From contig NZ_SPSB01000004.1 in assembly GCF_004571135.1 (NCBI RefSeq), forward strand, positions 761,980-825,979: DNA of 64,000 nucleotides. The letters run 5' to 3'. Source of the DNA: Algoriphagus kandeliae (GTDB lineage: Bacteria; Bacteroidota; Bacteroidia; Cytophagales; Cyclobacteriaceae). The translations under genes and the position numbers were made by a program. Numbering within the stretch: position 1 is the first letter of the stretch; every line of letters starts with the position of its first letter. The notes beneath the pieces are model-generated. The model had not been told where the DNA came from. It saw only the letters and a list, made by a program, of their open reading frames with translations, and ran no database searches. Positions 8,554-18,122 of the stretch are shown in pieces.

Positions 8554-9629
8554 GAAAACAGATATTATTAATCCTAGCCTTTTTTTCGGCACTCTCCGTT
8601 TTTGCGCAAAAGCGACTGCTCGAGGATGCATTTGAGCGGGCTTCCACCGATGGATTTTCGGGAGTTGTATTGGTCGCCGAAAATGGAGAAATCCTATTTG
8701 AAAAAGCAACTGGTATGCGGAGTTTCGAGGAAAACATTCCCTTAGAGACTAATGATATTTTTGAAATGGCTTCCGTTTCCAAGCAGTTCACCGCAATGAT
8801 GATCATGCTTTGCAAGGAAAAGGGCTTGTTGGATTTTGATGATCCGGTAGAGAAATACCTGGACATTCCCTACAAAGGAATCAGCATAAGGCATTTATTG
8901 ACGCATACTTCTGGATTGCCGGATTACCAAGCTATCATGGATGAACATTGGGATAAAAGCAAAGTGGCCGGAAATCCGGAAATTTTGGAATACCTGCGAA
9001 AGTATAGTCCTCCCAAACTTTTTGAACCCGGAGAAAAATACCAATACAGTAATACCGGGTATGTGCTTTTAGGAAGCATAGTGGAAAAAGCGATTGGGCA
9101 AGACTTTGTAGAGCTTTCTAAAGATTGGATTTTTGAGCCACTTGGAATGAAAAACACAAGTATTCGAAGTCTGGAAGAAAAAGCTCAAGTTCCCAATTTC
9201 GCAGCAGGTCATCTGAAGGATGAAAATGGAAACTACATCAATGCCAATCGCTTCCATTCTTCGGATTACACCGTTTGGCTTGGCAATCGAAAAGGACCGG
9301 GAAGAGTCAGCAGCACAGCCCAAGACTTGTTGTTATGGGATCAGGCGCTTTATAGTGAAAAATTAATCAGTCAGAAAACCCTTCAGGAAGCCTTTGAACC
9401 TTTCAGATTGAATGATGGGACGCGGAGCTATTACGGTTTCGGTTGGGATATCGAACCCAAAAGCCCATTTGGAAAGATGGTCATGCACACAGGAGACAAC
9501 CCAGGCTATAAAACCATTATTGTGCGTTTCATTGAAGAAAATAAAACCATCATCGTCCTCAACAATAATTACCATCCTGATCAAATGAAATTGGTAGAAG
9601 CCGCCACCCTTTCACTCTACAAATGGTAA
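8550..9629 (+). CDS. Exported serine hydrolase, beta-lactamase (class C)/PBP-like family
   Basis: 359 residues with a signal peptide (MRKQILLILAFFSALSVFAQ). The penicillin-binding fold motifs are present: S75-x-x-K78 in ASVSKQF, Y166-x-N168 in YQYSNTG, and HTGDNPGY near residue 313 at the place of the KTG motif. Members include D-aminopeptidases, esterases and class C beta-lactamases; antibiotic resistance cannot be claimed from these motifs. The start overlaps the S9 peptidase stop by 4 nt (ATGA), so the two are co-expressed and may act on related peptide or ester substrates in the periplasm. Confidence 0.88.
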   Translation: MRKQILLILAFFSALSVFAQKRLLEDAFERASTDGFSGVVLVAENGEILFEKATGMRSFEENIPLETNDIFEMASVSKQFTAMMIMLCKEKGLLDFDDPVEKYLDIPYKGISIRHLLTHTSGLPDYQAIMDEHWDKSKVAGNPEILEYLRKYSPPKLFEPGEKYQYSNTGYVLLGSIVEKAIGQDFVELSKDWIFEPLGMKNTSIRSLEEKAQVPNFAAGHLKDENGNYINANRFHSSDYTVWLGNRKGPGRVSSTAQDLLLWDQALYSEKLISQKTLQEAFEPFRLNDGTRSYYGFGWDIEPKSPFGKMVMHTGDNPGYKTIIVRFIEENKTIIVLNNNYHPDQMKLVEAATLSLYKW

Positions 9630-9662
9630 AACCTTTTTACCACCAAATTCTCCTCTTTTCCT

Positions 9663-10700
9663 ATGAAAACGTTCTCCACAAAGCACAGTCCTAAAATCCT
9701 CATCCTTCTCACAATCGTTGGATTGACATCCTTTTTCTCTTGCCAGGAAAAAGAAAATACTCCTCCCCCGATTTTCACCCATGATGTCGATACCGGAAAT
9801 ACACCTTGGACTAAAGAGACATTTGATAATGATTCGGAGAAATTCTCTTTCGCTGTACACAGTGATTTAACGGGTGGAGAAAGGCCGAGAATCTATGAGG
9901 TAGCCATCGCTCAACTGAATCTGATGAGGCCAGAATTGATAGTCAATGTAGGGGACTTGATTGAAGGCGGAGCACCGGATTCTGCAAGTTGGGATCAGCA
10001 ATGGGATTCTTTTGATGCCCGTACTGAAGCCGCCAAAGCCCCGGTTTTTTACACCGGAGGAAATCATGACTTGACAGGAAATTTTGCTCAGGGGATTTGG
10101 AAGGAACGGTATGGAAAAAATTACTATCACTTCATTTATAAAAACACTCTTTTCCTAGTTCTAGACAGTGAGGACCATGGAAAAGAGCGAAATGATGAGA
10201 TTGAAAAAATCAGAAATGAGGGAATAAGGGTCTTGGATGAACAAGGTCGGGAAGCTTATGCCCAAACCGAATACGCCAACCTACCTGAAAGAAGTTTTGG
10301 AAACATCAGTGAAGATCAGATGAATTACTTTCTAGAAGTGCTTCAGAAAAACCCGGATGTAAAATGGACTTTTCTAATGATGCATAAACCCATGTGGGAA
10401 AATCCAGAAAACGTGCGTTTTTTCGAATTGGAACAAGCACTGGAGGGAAGAAATTATACCGTTTTCAATGGGCATACTCACACATTCCGATACCTTGAGC
10501 GTAATGGAATGGATTATATCAATCTGGCAACTACCGGAGGAGTTCAAAACAACTCCCTCGGAAGATCCATGGATCATTTCCTTTGGGTGACAGTGGATGA
10601 AGAGGGCGTTTCTATTGCCAATTTGCTGATGGAAGGGATTTTAGATAAAACAGGTCATATCCCCTCTGATGGAGATACGCTGGTTTTTGAGAAAAAGTAA
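9663..10700 (+). CDS. Metallophosphoesterase lipoprotein (calcineurin-like)
   Basis: 345 residues. The N-terminus has a lipoprotein signal with lipobox cysteine C27 (LTSFFSC). Calcineurin-like phosphoesterase motifs follow in order: D68 (HSDLTGG, in place of the usual DxH), D98 (NVGDLIEGG), N134-H135-D136 (GGNHDLTG) and a late GHTHTF. These bind two metals and cut phosphoesters. The Ser-Asp at residues 67-68 where DxH is typical slightly alters the first metal motif. It sits 33 nt after the serine hydrolase and is convergent with the sulfatase. Substrate unknown; probably attached to a membrane facing the periplasm or surface. Confidence 0.85.
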   Translation: MKTFSTKHSPKILILLTIVGLTSFFSCQEKENTPPPIFTHDVDTGNTPWTKETFDNDSEKFSFAVHSDLTGGERPRIYEVAIAQLNLMRPELIVNVGDLIEGGAPDSASWDQQWDSFDARTEAAKAPVFYTGGNHDLTGNFAQGIWKERYGKNYYHFIYKNTLFLVLDSEDHGKERNDEIEKIRNEGIRVLDEQGREAYAQTEYANLPERSFGNISEDQMNYFLEVLQKNPDVKWTFLMMHKPMWENPENVRFFELEQALEGRNYTVFNGHTHTFRYLERNGMDYINLATTGGVQNNSLGRSMDHFLWVTVDEEGVSIANLLMEGILDKTGHIPSDGDTLVFEKK

Positions 10701-10717
10701 ATTGGAATTTCTTCCCC

Positions 10718-12265
10718 TTAACTTCCTGAATCAGCATTGAGTTGATCACCTAGCGCTTCCAATTTAAAACGATCAATGGAAGACTCTTGATGTTCTTTTA
10801 CCATGATTTCTTCCAGCTGGGCAACAATATCAGGGTAACTTTCTGCTAGATCATTTTCCTCCAAAGGATCAAGTGATAAGTCATACAATTCTGTTTTGAC
10901 AATCCCTTCCTTCAGCTTTTGGCGAACAGCCTTCCATTTCCCCATCCGAACAGCCTGCTGCCCTCCATATTCAGGAAATTCCCAATACAAAAATTCATGC
11001 GGTTTTTGTTCCTTTCCCAAGATCGCAGGCAAAAAGCTCATCCCATCAAGATTTTCAGGAGTATCAACACCAATCAAATCGCAGAGTGTTGGGAAGAGGT
11101 CATAAAAAGCAGAAATATGATCGGAATAAGAACCGGACTGAACTTTTCCAGGCCAATTCACCACCATAGGAACCCGAATTCCACCTTCATAAATAAAGCC
11201 TTTGGTCCGCCCATAACCATTGCTAAATGGCTGAGAACTTTCAAAAAAGTCAAAATCCACTCCTCCCGTGTAGGTAGGGCCATTGTCACTCGTTAGGATA
11301 AAAATGGTATTTTCAGTCTGCCCCAATTCCTCCACCTTTTGACGAAGTTCTCCAATTTGCTGATCGAGCAAGGTAATCATGGCAGCATAAGTGGCCCGAG
11401 GATAGCGGTTTGGGAAATAGCCTTTCGAACCATCATAAGGAGCTTCTTCCCCAAAAATCTCCACATATTCCTCCACCAAATCTTGTGGGGCCTGCAAAGG
11501 CAAATGCGGTAATGGAGACGCATAATAGAGGAAAAAAGGCTGATCTGAATTTTCCTCTAAAAAAGTCAAAGCCTTTTCATGCATCACTTCAGGAGCATAT
11601 TCCTCTTGCTGATAGCGAGCATAGGAAGTTGGATCCATGGGGTCTGCACCTTCATCCAATTTCGTCCCTGGAACGACAATCTCATTGTTTAGTGAGACCT
11701 TTGCTTCATTCTCCCACAAATGCGGCGGATAGAGATTGTGAGCTTGCCGCTGACAATTGTATCCAAAGAAGTAGTCAAAACCCAAATTGGTTGGGATTCC
11801 TTCGCTCAAAGGAGCTCCCAAACCCCATTTACCCACAATTCCAGTTTTATATCCATTTTGCTGAAGCACTTTGGCAATCGTCAAAGTCTCAGCTGGCAGT
11901 GGTCGTTGCCCTTCCAAATTTGGATCTGTAGCAGCTTTGGCATAATCCCAAACTTCTCCTCTCTCTCGCCACTCATCATTGCCCCGAATGTAAGCATGCC
12001 CACTGTGCAAACCTGTTAAAATCATCCCCCTCGCAGGAGCGCAAACTGGAGCCGCAGTATAATGATTAGTGAAAATCCTTCCGCTCGCTGCCAAAGCATC
12101 CATATTTGGCGTTTTGATCAGTTTTTGACCGTTGAATCCTACTTCTCCATATCCTAGATCATCGGCAAGAATCAGGACAATATTGGGTTTTTGAGGTTTT
12201 TGTTCGGCTTTTTCGCAAGAAAAAAGTCCCAAAAACAAAAACGCGAGAAGAAATCGTGCGGTCAT
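10718..12265 (-). CDS. Sulfatase lipoprotein (arylsulfatase type)
   Basis: 515 residues with a lipobox at C17 (LGLFSC). The sulfatase N-terminal domain begins NIVLILADDLGYGEVG, with metal ligands D35 and D36. The CxPxR signature is CAPARG with C75 and R79; C75 must be oxidised to formylglycine by a maturase (anSME), which is not in the window. Later motifs GKWGLG and TSDNGP also match the family. Sulfatases remove sulfate esters from polysaccharides, typical of marine Bacteroidota feeding on algal glycans. The start is 6 nt downstream of the kinase stop on the same strand, so it may be read with pnuC and the kinase, although no functional link is evident. Confidence 0.93.
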   Translation of the reverse strand: MTARFLLAFLFLGLFSCEKAEQKPQKPNIVLILADDLGYGEVGFNGQKLIKTPNMDALAASGRIFTNHYTAAPVCAPARGMILTGLHSGHAYIRGNDEWRERGEVWDYAKAATDPNLEGQRPLPAETLTIAKVLQQNGYKTGIVGKWGLGAPLSEGIPTNLGFDYFFGYNCQRQAHNLYPPHLWENEAKVSLNNEIVVPGTKLDEGADPMDPTSYARYQQEEYAPEVMHEKALTFLEENSDQPFFLYYASPLPHLPLQAPQDLVEEYVEIFGEEAPYDGSKGYFPNRYPRATYAAMITLLDQQIGELRQKVEELGQTENTIFILTSDNGPTYTGGVDFDFFESSQPFSNGYGRTKGFIYEGGIRVPMVVNWPGKVQSGSYSDHISAFYDLFPTLCDLIGVDTPENLDGMSFLPAILGKEQKPHEFLYWEFPEYGGQQAVRMGKWKAVRQKLKEGIVKTELYDLSLDPLEENDLAESYPDIVAQLEEIMVKEHQESSIDRFKLEALGDQLNADSGS

Positions 12266-12271
12266 AGTGAA

Positions 12272-12802
12272 TTAATTTAAGAGGTGGGTTTGGATTAAAT
12301 CTATGGATTTTTCCAGGCGTTGGCTACGCGAACCACTGATTTTTTCCCAAGGAAAACCACTTTTCGCTGCGATATCTGCATACCAATTCAAAAAATATTC
12401 CCGCATTTCAGGTTCGGGATGCTCCCGTAAAGGATCAGGCTCCCAAGGCAAATCAATATCTGTCAGCAAAATCAAATCATAGGCACGTTTTTCCAATTCC
12501 TCCAAAATCCAAGAATGAACTTCTCCGAATTTATGCTGAGACCAGACTTGTATAACCCGCAAATCCGTATCACAAAAGAGCAACTTTTGGGCTGTTTTCG
12601 CTTTCTCATCCTCCAAAGCCATTTGACCTTTCCCAATTCGCAAAAGGTCTCCAAAATCATATTCCCGATCCAGCATATCGAGATATTCTCGCGCAAATTC
12701 CGGCACCCAGGGCTCATCATAATGAACCGCCAAATCAGAGGCCAAGGTACTTTTCCCGGTGGACTCCGGTCCTAAAATGAGTACGCGTTTAGGATTCGGC
12801 AT
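12272..12802 (-). CDS. NadR-type nicotinamide riboside kinase (P-loop ATPase)
   Basis: 176 residues. The Walker A motif GPESTGKST is at residues 11-19, with the following EFAREYLD and LLLTDIDLPWEPDPLRE typical of the kinase half of NadR. The enzyme phosphorylates nicotinamide riboside to NMN using ATP. Its start overlaps the end of pnuC by 14 nt, which supports the assignment because PnuC imports the riboside and the kinase traps it in the cell. The adenylyltransferase domain found in enterobacterial NadR is absent, so this is a single-domain kinase. No signal peptide; cytoplasmic. Confidence 0.85.
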   Translation of the reverse strand: MPNPKRVLILGPESTGKSTLASDLAVHYDEPWVPEFAREYLDMLDREYDFGDLLRIGKGQMALEDEKAKTAQKLLFCDTDLRVIQVWSQHKFGEVHSWILEELEKRAYDLILLTDIDLPWEPDPLREHPEPEMREYFLNWYADIAAKSGFPWEKISGSRSQRLEKSIDLIQTHLLN

Positions 12803-13406
12803 AGTGTTTAGCTGATTTGATCCAGGTAAATAAGCCCATTATTGCCAAAACGGTAAAAAATAAAAACTGAAAAGACGTTAAAATCAGCCCTTTGTAAAAA
12901 TAAAGAGGAACAGAAACCAAATCAGTTATGATCCAAAAAATCCAGTTTTCTACTTTTTTTCTTGCCATCAGCCACATCCCAACAAAAGCAGAGGAAGTGG
13001 TGAATGAATCCCAATAAGGCACGTCTGAATCTGTAAAATTGCTGAGTACAAAAGAAAGAATCCCATAGGAAGCCACAAAAATCAAAGCAGAAGTAACCCA
13101 GCCTGAAGGTTTGAGCCAAGTGACAGGAAGAACTTGCTGATCTTCTTTAGGATGAGTCCACACATACCAACCATAGATGGACATACTGAAATAATAGGCA
13201 TTGATTCCCATGTCCGCATAGAGCTTGTACTGAAGGCAAATCCATACATAAATCAGTGTGGAAACTATGCCAGTCGGATACACCAAAATATTTTCCCGCA
13301 TGGAATAAAAAACCGAAGCAATTCCAAAAAATACAGCTATCCCTTCCAGCCAAGTCATAGCTTTAAGGCCTTCGGACAGTCCATCGATGAAAAATTGAAA
13401 ATCCAT
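12789..13406 (-). CDS. pnuC: Nicotinamide riboside transporter PnuC
   Basis: 205 residues, mostly hydrophobic, with about seven membrane helices. It includes the family-like stretches GIASVFYSMRENILVYP and SIYGWYVWTHP, and a C-terminal LYFYKGLILTSFQFLFF followed by a short basic tail. PnuC proteins take up nicotinamide riboside or, in related branches, thiamine or riboflavin by facilitated diffusion driven by phosphorylation. The overlapping NadR-type kinase makes nicotinamide riboside the best guess. I saw no recognisable TPP or FMN riboswitch upstream, which also argues against the thiamine or riboflavin types. First gene of the leftward group. Confidence 0.88.
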   Translation of the reverse strand: MDFQFFIDGLSEGLKAMTWLEGIAVFFGIASVFYSMRENILVYPTGIVSTLIYVWICLQYKLYADMGINAYYFSMSIYGWYVWTHPKEDQQVLPVTWLKPSGWVTSALIFVASYGILSFVLSNFTDSDVPYWDSFTTSSAFVGMWLMARKKVENWIFWIITDLVSVPLYFYKGLILTSFQFLFFTVLAIMGLFTWIKSAKHYAES

Positions 13407-13432
13407 GTTGCGAAGAAAAGGATAAAAGTTGG

Positions 13433-13461
13433 AAAGTGTGAAAGTGTGAAAGTGGTAAAGT
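13433..13461. repeat. Short tandem repeat, 8-bp unit AAAGTGTG
   Basis: Three adjacent 8-bp units (AAAGTGTG, AAAGTGTG, AAAGTGGT) followed by AAAGT, in the gap between divergent pnuC and the Crp/Fnr gene. Copy number could vary by slippage. No function is evident. Confidence 0.7.
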
Positions 13462-13562
13462 AGGGTAAAATTTTGCCAGAGTTTAATTTAGGTGAATCCA
13501 GTAAAGGTGAATATCTTGTAGGAAGGGGCATACCCCCTTTCCATCGTCACGCTATCTTAAAA

Positions 13563-14138
13563 ATGAACGAATTTAGCCCTCTTCATTTATACATCGAAAA
13601 TCTTCATCCTTTGGACAAAGAGGTAAAGGACCAAATTGAGCATTCATTCAATTTCAAAAAAGTCAAAAAAAATGAGTTTTTGCTCCAAGAAGGAGAAATA
13701 TGCAAATTCAATTATTTTGTGCTGAAAGGCTCCCTAAGACTTTTCAAAGTGGATCCGAAAGGAGAAGAAATGATCCGCTACTTTGCGTTTGAAAACAAAT
13801 TTGCCACCAATCTTACCAGTTTCATTACCGGTATGCCATCCGAAGAGTATATTCAGGCAAATGAAAAAACCGAACTCTTATATATCCCCAAATCCATTTT
13901 TTTAGATTTGGTCGAAAGCCTTCCTCCTATCAACCGAGTTTATCGAAATATGCTTGAGAATGCTTACATCACTTCTCAGAAGAGAATATATAATTTTCAA
14001 AGCTACAGTGCACTTGAAAGATTAAAGTGGCTACTCGAACAATACCCGAAAATTCTGTCTCGACTACCGAGTAAGTTGATTGCTTCTTATTTAGGAATTA
14101 CACCTTTTACTCTGAGTAGGCTAAAAGCTGAACTCTAG
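13563..14138 (+). CDS. Crp/Fnr-family transcriptional regulator
   Basis: 191 residues from the ATG at 13563; an upstream in-frame start would add 30 residues of no recognisable domain. Residues about 15-110 form a cyclic-nucleotide-binding-type beta-barrel (QEGEICKFNYFVLKGSLRLF then EEMIRYFAFENKF). The C-terminal part has a compact helix-turn-helix (LPSKLIASYLGITPFTLSRLKAEL). There are no Fnr-type cysteines. Many Bacteroidota members of this family lack the residues that bind cAMP, so the ligand is unknown. The next gene, a predicted exported protein 76 nt downstream, may be a target or operon partner. Confidence 0.88.
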   Translation: MNEFSPLHLYIENLHPLDKEVKDQIEHSFNFKKVKKNEFLLQEGEICKFNYFVLKGSLRLFKVDPKGEEMIRYFAFENKFATNLTSFITGMPSEEYIQANEKTELLYIPKSIFLDLVESLPPINRVYRNMLENAYITSQKRIYNFQSYSALERLKWLLEQYPKILSRLPSKLIASYLGITPFTLSRLKAEL

Positions 14139-14214
14139 CTAAAACATTGATCTAGAGCAATGTTTGGGAGGCACAGCTCCAGTAGTTTTGGATTCTATAT
14201 TAAAAACATCCAAA

Positions 14215-14880
14215 ATGAAACTAAAGCCCATTCTAAAAGCCCTCATTTACCTAGCCGTCTTTGTTTCTTCTTCTAAACTAGCAAAAGCTCAAACCTCCCA
14301 TACCCCAATTCCAGCTGAAATCATGTTTGGAAATGAGCGACTGGATTTTCAACTGATCGTCAAGCGGAGCTTCAGCCCAACAAGCAAGTTCAGTTTGGTA
14401 GCAATCAGTATTTTTGCACAAAACTATGATCGGGAACGAACGCTGGGAAACTCTATCGTGGCACCCGTACAGGTAACTTACAAGCTCGGGAAAAGTGGTT
14501 TTAGCTTGGCTGCAGGGGCAGAAGCCAATTCAAAAGTAGGATTCATGCCAATGGCCGGTGTTCAACATGTCTTTGCCAATCGTGAAGTCCTTGCATTGAC
14601 TTTTGTCAATATGCTATCAAATCAGGGGGCCAATGGACAAATTTTTGGAATTTATGAATACAAACCCCGATTAAATGACACTTGGTCTATTTACTCGAGA
14701 ATACAGTTGATGTACATTCAGGGTATCTCTGAAACTGCACATAAGCGAAGCTTTCTTTACCTAAGAGCGGGATTGAAAAAAGGGCCACTCGGATTTGGAA
14801 TCGGCGCTAATTGGGATGCATACGGAACAGAAAGGCAGACTGCCCAAAACTTTGGGGTGTTTACAAGGTGGGAGTTTTGA
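14215..14880 (+). CDS. Predicted exported beta-barrel-like protein, function unknown
   Basis: 221 residues from the ATG at 14215, chosen because it opens a signal peptide (MKLKPILKALIYLAVFVSSSKLAKAQ); a TTG frame from 14164 is less likely. The mature part alternates polar and hydrophobic residues in short strands (for example VQVTYKLGKSGFSLAAG and LYLRAGLKKGPLGFGIG) and ends in aromatic TRWEF, as many small outer-membrane barrels do. I do not recognise a named family. It lies directly downstream of the Crp/Fnr gene in the same direction and may be controlled by it. Confidence 0.7.
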   Translation: MKLKPILKALIYLAVFVSSSKLAKAQTSHTPIPAEIMFGNERLDFQLIVKRSFSPTSKFSLVAISIFAQNYDRERTLGNSIVAPVQVTYKLGKSGFSLAAGAEANSKVGFMPMAGVQHVFANREVLALTFVNMLSNQGANGQIFGIYEYKPRLNDTWSIYSRIQLMYIQGISETAHKRSFLYLRAGLKKGPLGFGIGANWDAYGTERQTAQNFGVFTRWEF

Positions 14881-14897
14881 GGAAAGTCAAAGTTGGC

Positions 14898-14994
14898 CGT
14901 CATTGCGAGTAAGAGGAACGACAACGAAGCAATCTCTTGAAAGTTACCTCTAAATCTGGGAGACTGCTTCGCCCTGCAGGTCTCGCAGTGAAGG
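14898..14994. repeat. REP-like imperfect palindrome
   Basis: The left arm CGTCATTGCGAG..CGAAGCAATCTC is mirrored by the right arm, which reads on the minus strand CTTCACTGCGAG..CGAAGCAGTCTC, giving a hairpin of about 97 bp. Elements with a GTCATTGCGAG core and GAAGCAATC arm are scattered extragenic palindromes in many genomes (known from memory). It lies between the envelope protein gene and uvrA. It may act as a transcription end or mRNA stabiliser. Confidence 0.7.
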
Positions 14995-15094
14995 AAACGA
15001 ATTAAGATTGTTTAGTATTTATTACTTGCAATGCGAATACAGTGTATCAAACTTTCCCATGACTTCTTGGGTTTCCTCATTAACTTTGCCAGCT

Positions 15095-17911
15095 ATGACT
15101 TTGAGTACCTTGACTGATACAAAAGACCTCGAATCTCTCGATCCAAAGAAATTCATCATTATCAAAAACGCCCGGGTCAATAACCTAAAAAACCTGAGTG
15201 TTGCAATACCGAGAAACAACTTTGTGGTTATCACCGGACTTTCTGGTTCAGGTAAATCTTCCCTGGCTTTTGACACCCTTTTTGCAGAAGGCCAGCGCAT
15301 GTACGTGGAAAGCTTGAGCAGCTATGCCCGTCAGTTTCTCGGAAGAATGGAAAAACCCGAGGTCGAATACATCAAGGGAGTAGCTCCAGCTATAGCAATC
15401 CAACAAAAAGTCACTACCAAAAATCCGCGCTCCACAGTTGGTACGACTACCGAGATCTACGACTATTTGAAATTACTTTTTGCCCGCGTGGGAAAGACCT
15501 TTTCGCCCATTTCAGGAAATGAAGTCAAGCACCATACCGTCACGGATATTGTGGACTTTATTTTATCCTTTGAGGAAGGTTCCAAGGTCATGATTTCCTG
15601 TCCGCTCCAAGTAGCCAAGGGAAGGAAAATCGAACAGGAGCTGGAATTACTTTTACAAAAAGGCTATACCCGAATCCTGATTGATGGAGATGCTTATTTT
15701 GTGGAAGATCTTTTGGAAGAGAAAAAAATCCCGAAGGGAAATTATGAAATTCTGATCGACCGAGCCTCTGTGAGAAAAGACGATGAGGACAATCAGTTCC
15801 GGATAGCTGACTCGGTACAAACGGCTCTTTTCGAAGGACATGGAGATTGTAAAATCACAATCCCAGACCAAGAAACCCGTGAATTTTCCGACCGATTCGA
15901 GTTGGACGGGATGAGCTTCGAGCTTCCCTCGGTCAACTTCTTCTCTTTCAATAATCCTTATGGTGCCTGCAAGCGCTGCGAAGGTTTTGGAAGTGTATTA
16001 GGAATTGATCCGGACTTGGTAATTCCAGACAAGGAACTTTCCGTTTACGAGGGAGCGATCGCTCCTTGGCGGGGAGAGACTTCACGCTCTTGGGTGGAAC
16101 CGCTATTGAAAAAAGGAATCGAATTTGATTTCCCAATTCATCGTCCTTATAATGAACTGACAGAAAAGGATCAAGAATTACTCTGGACAGGAAATTCCTA
16201 TTTCCGGGGCTTGAATGACTTTTTCAAAGAACTCGAAACCAAAACCCATAAAATCCAATATCGGGTGATGCTCTCCCGATTCCGTGGCCGAACTACCTGT
16301 CCGGAATGTCGTGGCACTCGCTTGCGTAAGGATGCTGCGTATGTCAAAATCGATGGAAAGTCAATTACAGACTTAGTTTTGATGCCTATTGATGAGGCTT
16401 TGGAATTTTTTCAAAATCTAAAGCTGAGTGATCATGAGACTAAAGTGGCCAACCGGCTGCTAAAGGAAATTGTCAGTCGATTGGAATTTATGGATCAGGT
16501 TGGACTTGGATATTTGACGCTGAATCGATTGACTTCTACCCTTTCCGGTGGGGAGTATCAACGTATCAAACTGGCAACTTCCCTAGGCTCTGCATTGGTT
16601 GGCTCCATGTACATTTTGGACGAACCGAGTATTGGGTTGCACCCACGGGACACGGATCGATTGGTAGGAGTACTTAAGTCCCTTCGGGATATGGGAAATA
16701 CCGTTATTGTGGTGGAGCATGAGGAAAAAGTCATGAAAGCTGCCAATCAAATCATCGACATCGGACCTGATGCCGGAGTACACGGCGGGGAATTATTATT
16801 CCAAGGATCGATTCAGGATTTGATGGCCTCGGCCCAAACGCATACCGCCAAATACCTTCGTGGAGAAGAGCAAATCTGGAAAAAGAATGGCAACCGAAAG
16901 TGGAAAGACTCCATTATCGTCAAAGGGGCTCGAGAGAATAATTTGAAAAATCTCACCGTACAATTCCCGCTAAACACCTTAACCGTCGTGACAGGTGTTT
17001 CCGGTTCTGGAAAATCTACGCTGATCAAAAAAGTTCTTTATCCTGCTTTAGGCAAAATGCTCGGAACCGTCATTGATGAGAGTGGAAAATACGACCGAAT
17101 TGAAGGGGATTACAAGCGGATTACCCAAGTGGAATTTGTGGATCAAAATCCGATTGGAAAATCATCCAGATCCAATCCTGTCACCTATGTCAAGGCATAC
17201 GATGCCATTCGGGCACTTTTTGCAGATCAGCCACTTTCTAAGCAACGAGGATACAAACCTGCATTTTTCTCTTTCAATGTAGACGGAGGCCGATGTGAAG
17301 CTTGTCAGGGAGAGGGGACGATTACTGTGGAGATGCAGTTTATGGCAGATATCCACCTAACCTGTGAATCCTGCAAGGGAAAACGCTTCAAGAATGAAAT
17401 CCTCGATGTGAAATACAAGGACAAGGATATTTCCGAGGTCTTGGGAATGACCATAGACGAAGCGATGGAATTCTTTCAGGGAAAAACCCAAATAATCAAT
17501 CGGCTTCAACCTTTGCAGGAAGTTGGATTAGGCTATATCGGGATGGGACAAAGCTCCAATACCCTTTCCGGAGGGGAAGCTCAACGCGTGAAATTAGCTT
17601 CATTCCTTGGAAAAGGTGGTACCAAATCCGGTGATCAGGTGCTCTTTATTTTTGACGAACCGACTACTGGACTTCACTTCCACGATATCAGCAAGCTCTT
17701 ACACAGCATCAATGCATTGATCGATCAGGGTCATTCGGTAATTATCATTGAGCATAATACAGAAGTGATCCGTTCTGCCGATTGGGTGATCGATTTGGGT
17801 CCAGAGGGGGGAAACAAAGGAGGTCATTTGACTTTTGCAGGAACCCCAGAAGATTTGGCAAAGGAAGAGGGAAATTATACCGCTAAGTATCTAAGAGAAG
17901 GATTAGCCTAA
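15095..17911 (+). CDS. uvrA: Excinuclease ABC subunit A (UvrA)
   Basis: 938 residues from the ATG at 15095; the upstream in-frame start at 15008 adds 29 residues not expected in the family. UvrA recognises bulky DNA damage and loads UvrB in nucleotide excision repair. Both ABC ATPase modules are complete: Walker [10 protein letters not shown] at about 48-56 and GVSGSGKST at about 634-642, signatures [12 protein letters not shown] and [12 protein letters not shown], Walker [10 protein letters not shown] and FDEPTTGLH. Zinc modules [16 protein letters not shown] and [16 protein letters not shown] are present. The last 29 codons plus downstream DNA are duplicated at 21139. No partner uvr genes are nearby. 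Confidence 0.97.
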   Translation: MTLSTLTDTKDLESLDPKKFIIIKNARVNNLKNLSVAIPRNNFVVITGLSGSGKSSLAFDTLFAEGQRMYVESLSSYARQFLGRMEKPEVEYIKGVAPAIAIQQKVTTKNPRSTVGTTTEIYDYLKLLFARVGKTFSPISGNEVKHHTVTDIVDFILSFEEGSKVMISCPLQVAKGRKIEQELELLLQKGYTRILIDGDAYFVEDLLEEKKIPKGNYEILIDRASVRKDDEDNQFRIADSVQTALFEGHGDCKITIPDQETREFSDRFELDGMSFELPSVNFFSFNNPYGACKRCEGFGSVLGIDPDLVIPDKELSVYEGAIAPWRGETSRSWVEPLLKKGIEFDFPIHRPYNELTEKDQELLWTGNSYFRGLNDFFKELETKTHKIQYRVMLSRFRGRTTCPECRGTRLRKDAAYVKIDGKSITDLVLMPIDEALEFFQNLKLSDHETKVANRLLKEIVSRLEFMDQVGLGYLTLNRLTSTLSGGEYQRIKLATSLGSALVGSMYILDEPSIGLHPRDTDRLVGVLKSLRDMGNTVIVVEHEEKVMKAANQIIDIGPDAGVHGGELLFQGSIQDLMASAQTHTAKYLRGEEQIWKKNGNRKWKDSIIVKGARENNLKNLTVQFPLNTLTVVTGVSGSGKSTLIKKVLYPALGKMLGTVIDESGKYDRIEGDYKRITQVEFVDQNPIGKSSRSNPVTYVKAYDAIRALFADQPLSKQRGYKPAFFSFNVDGGRCEACQGEGTITVEMQFMADIHLTCESCKGKRFKNEILDVKYKDKDISEVLGMTIDEAMEFFQGKTQIINRLQPLQEVGLGYIGMGQSSNTLSGGEAQRVKLASFLGKGGTKSGDQVLFIFDEPTTGLHFHDISKLLHSINALIDQGHSVIIIEHNTEVIRSADWVIDLGPEGGNKGGHLTFAGTPEDLAKEEGNYTAKYLREGLA

Positions 17912-18085
17912 GAGGAATTAGATTAAATCCTTGGCTAAATTCAAAAAAATTACCTCCGGATTAAAATTTTATTTTCCTGTTTTTCAAAAAGTTATAACTA
18001 AATTTAATTTTTTGTCGTTTTTTTTCTTGACAACTAAGCATCATTTTTTTTCTTAGAGGAGAAAATAGTTTTAGGCCTAAACTTT
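17825..18085 (+). repeat. Long direct repeat, copy A (uvrA 3' end plus downstream promoter region)
   Basis: These 261 bp reappear at 21139-21401 with only a few differences: one substitution in the coding part and small changes at two poly-T runs and near the promoter -7 position. The segment begins inside uvrA (codons for HLTFAG), includes the stop codon and ends after the palindrome AGTTTTAGGCCTAAACT. In each copy a small secreted-peptide gene starts about 35 bp later. The offset is about 3.3 kb. Confidence 0.95.
18067..18083. promoter_or_regulatory. Palindromic site in copy A, possible operator
   Basis: AGTTTTAGGCCTAAACT is a near-perfect inverted repeat (AGTTT-AGG/CCT-AAACT with one extra T) centred on GGCC. 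It lies just downstream of a TTG..-7-like element and upstream of the peptide gene at 18123, and it is fully conserved in the second copy. A repressor site or an mRNA 5' hairpin are both possible. In this copy the -7-like element is TTTCTTAG (18049-18056). Confidence 0.45.
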
Positions 18086-18122
18086 CTCGATTAATCAATT
18101 TTCTTACTTAAAACAGAGAAAA

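Noticed and set aside
8550..9629. Beta-lactamase resistance gene
   Set aside because: SxxK and YxN motifs are shared by peptidases and esterases; the family alone does not show antibiotic resistance.
12789..13406. Thiamine-type PnuT with a TPP riboswitch
   Set aside because: The partner gene is a NadR-type kinase and no TPP aptamer elements were seen upstream.
17912..17990. Possible uvrA terminator (TTAGCC/GGCTAA)
   Set aside because: Only 6 bp of stem with a 24-nt loop and no clear T-run directly after it.
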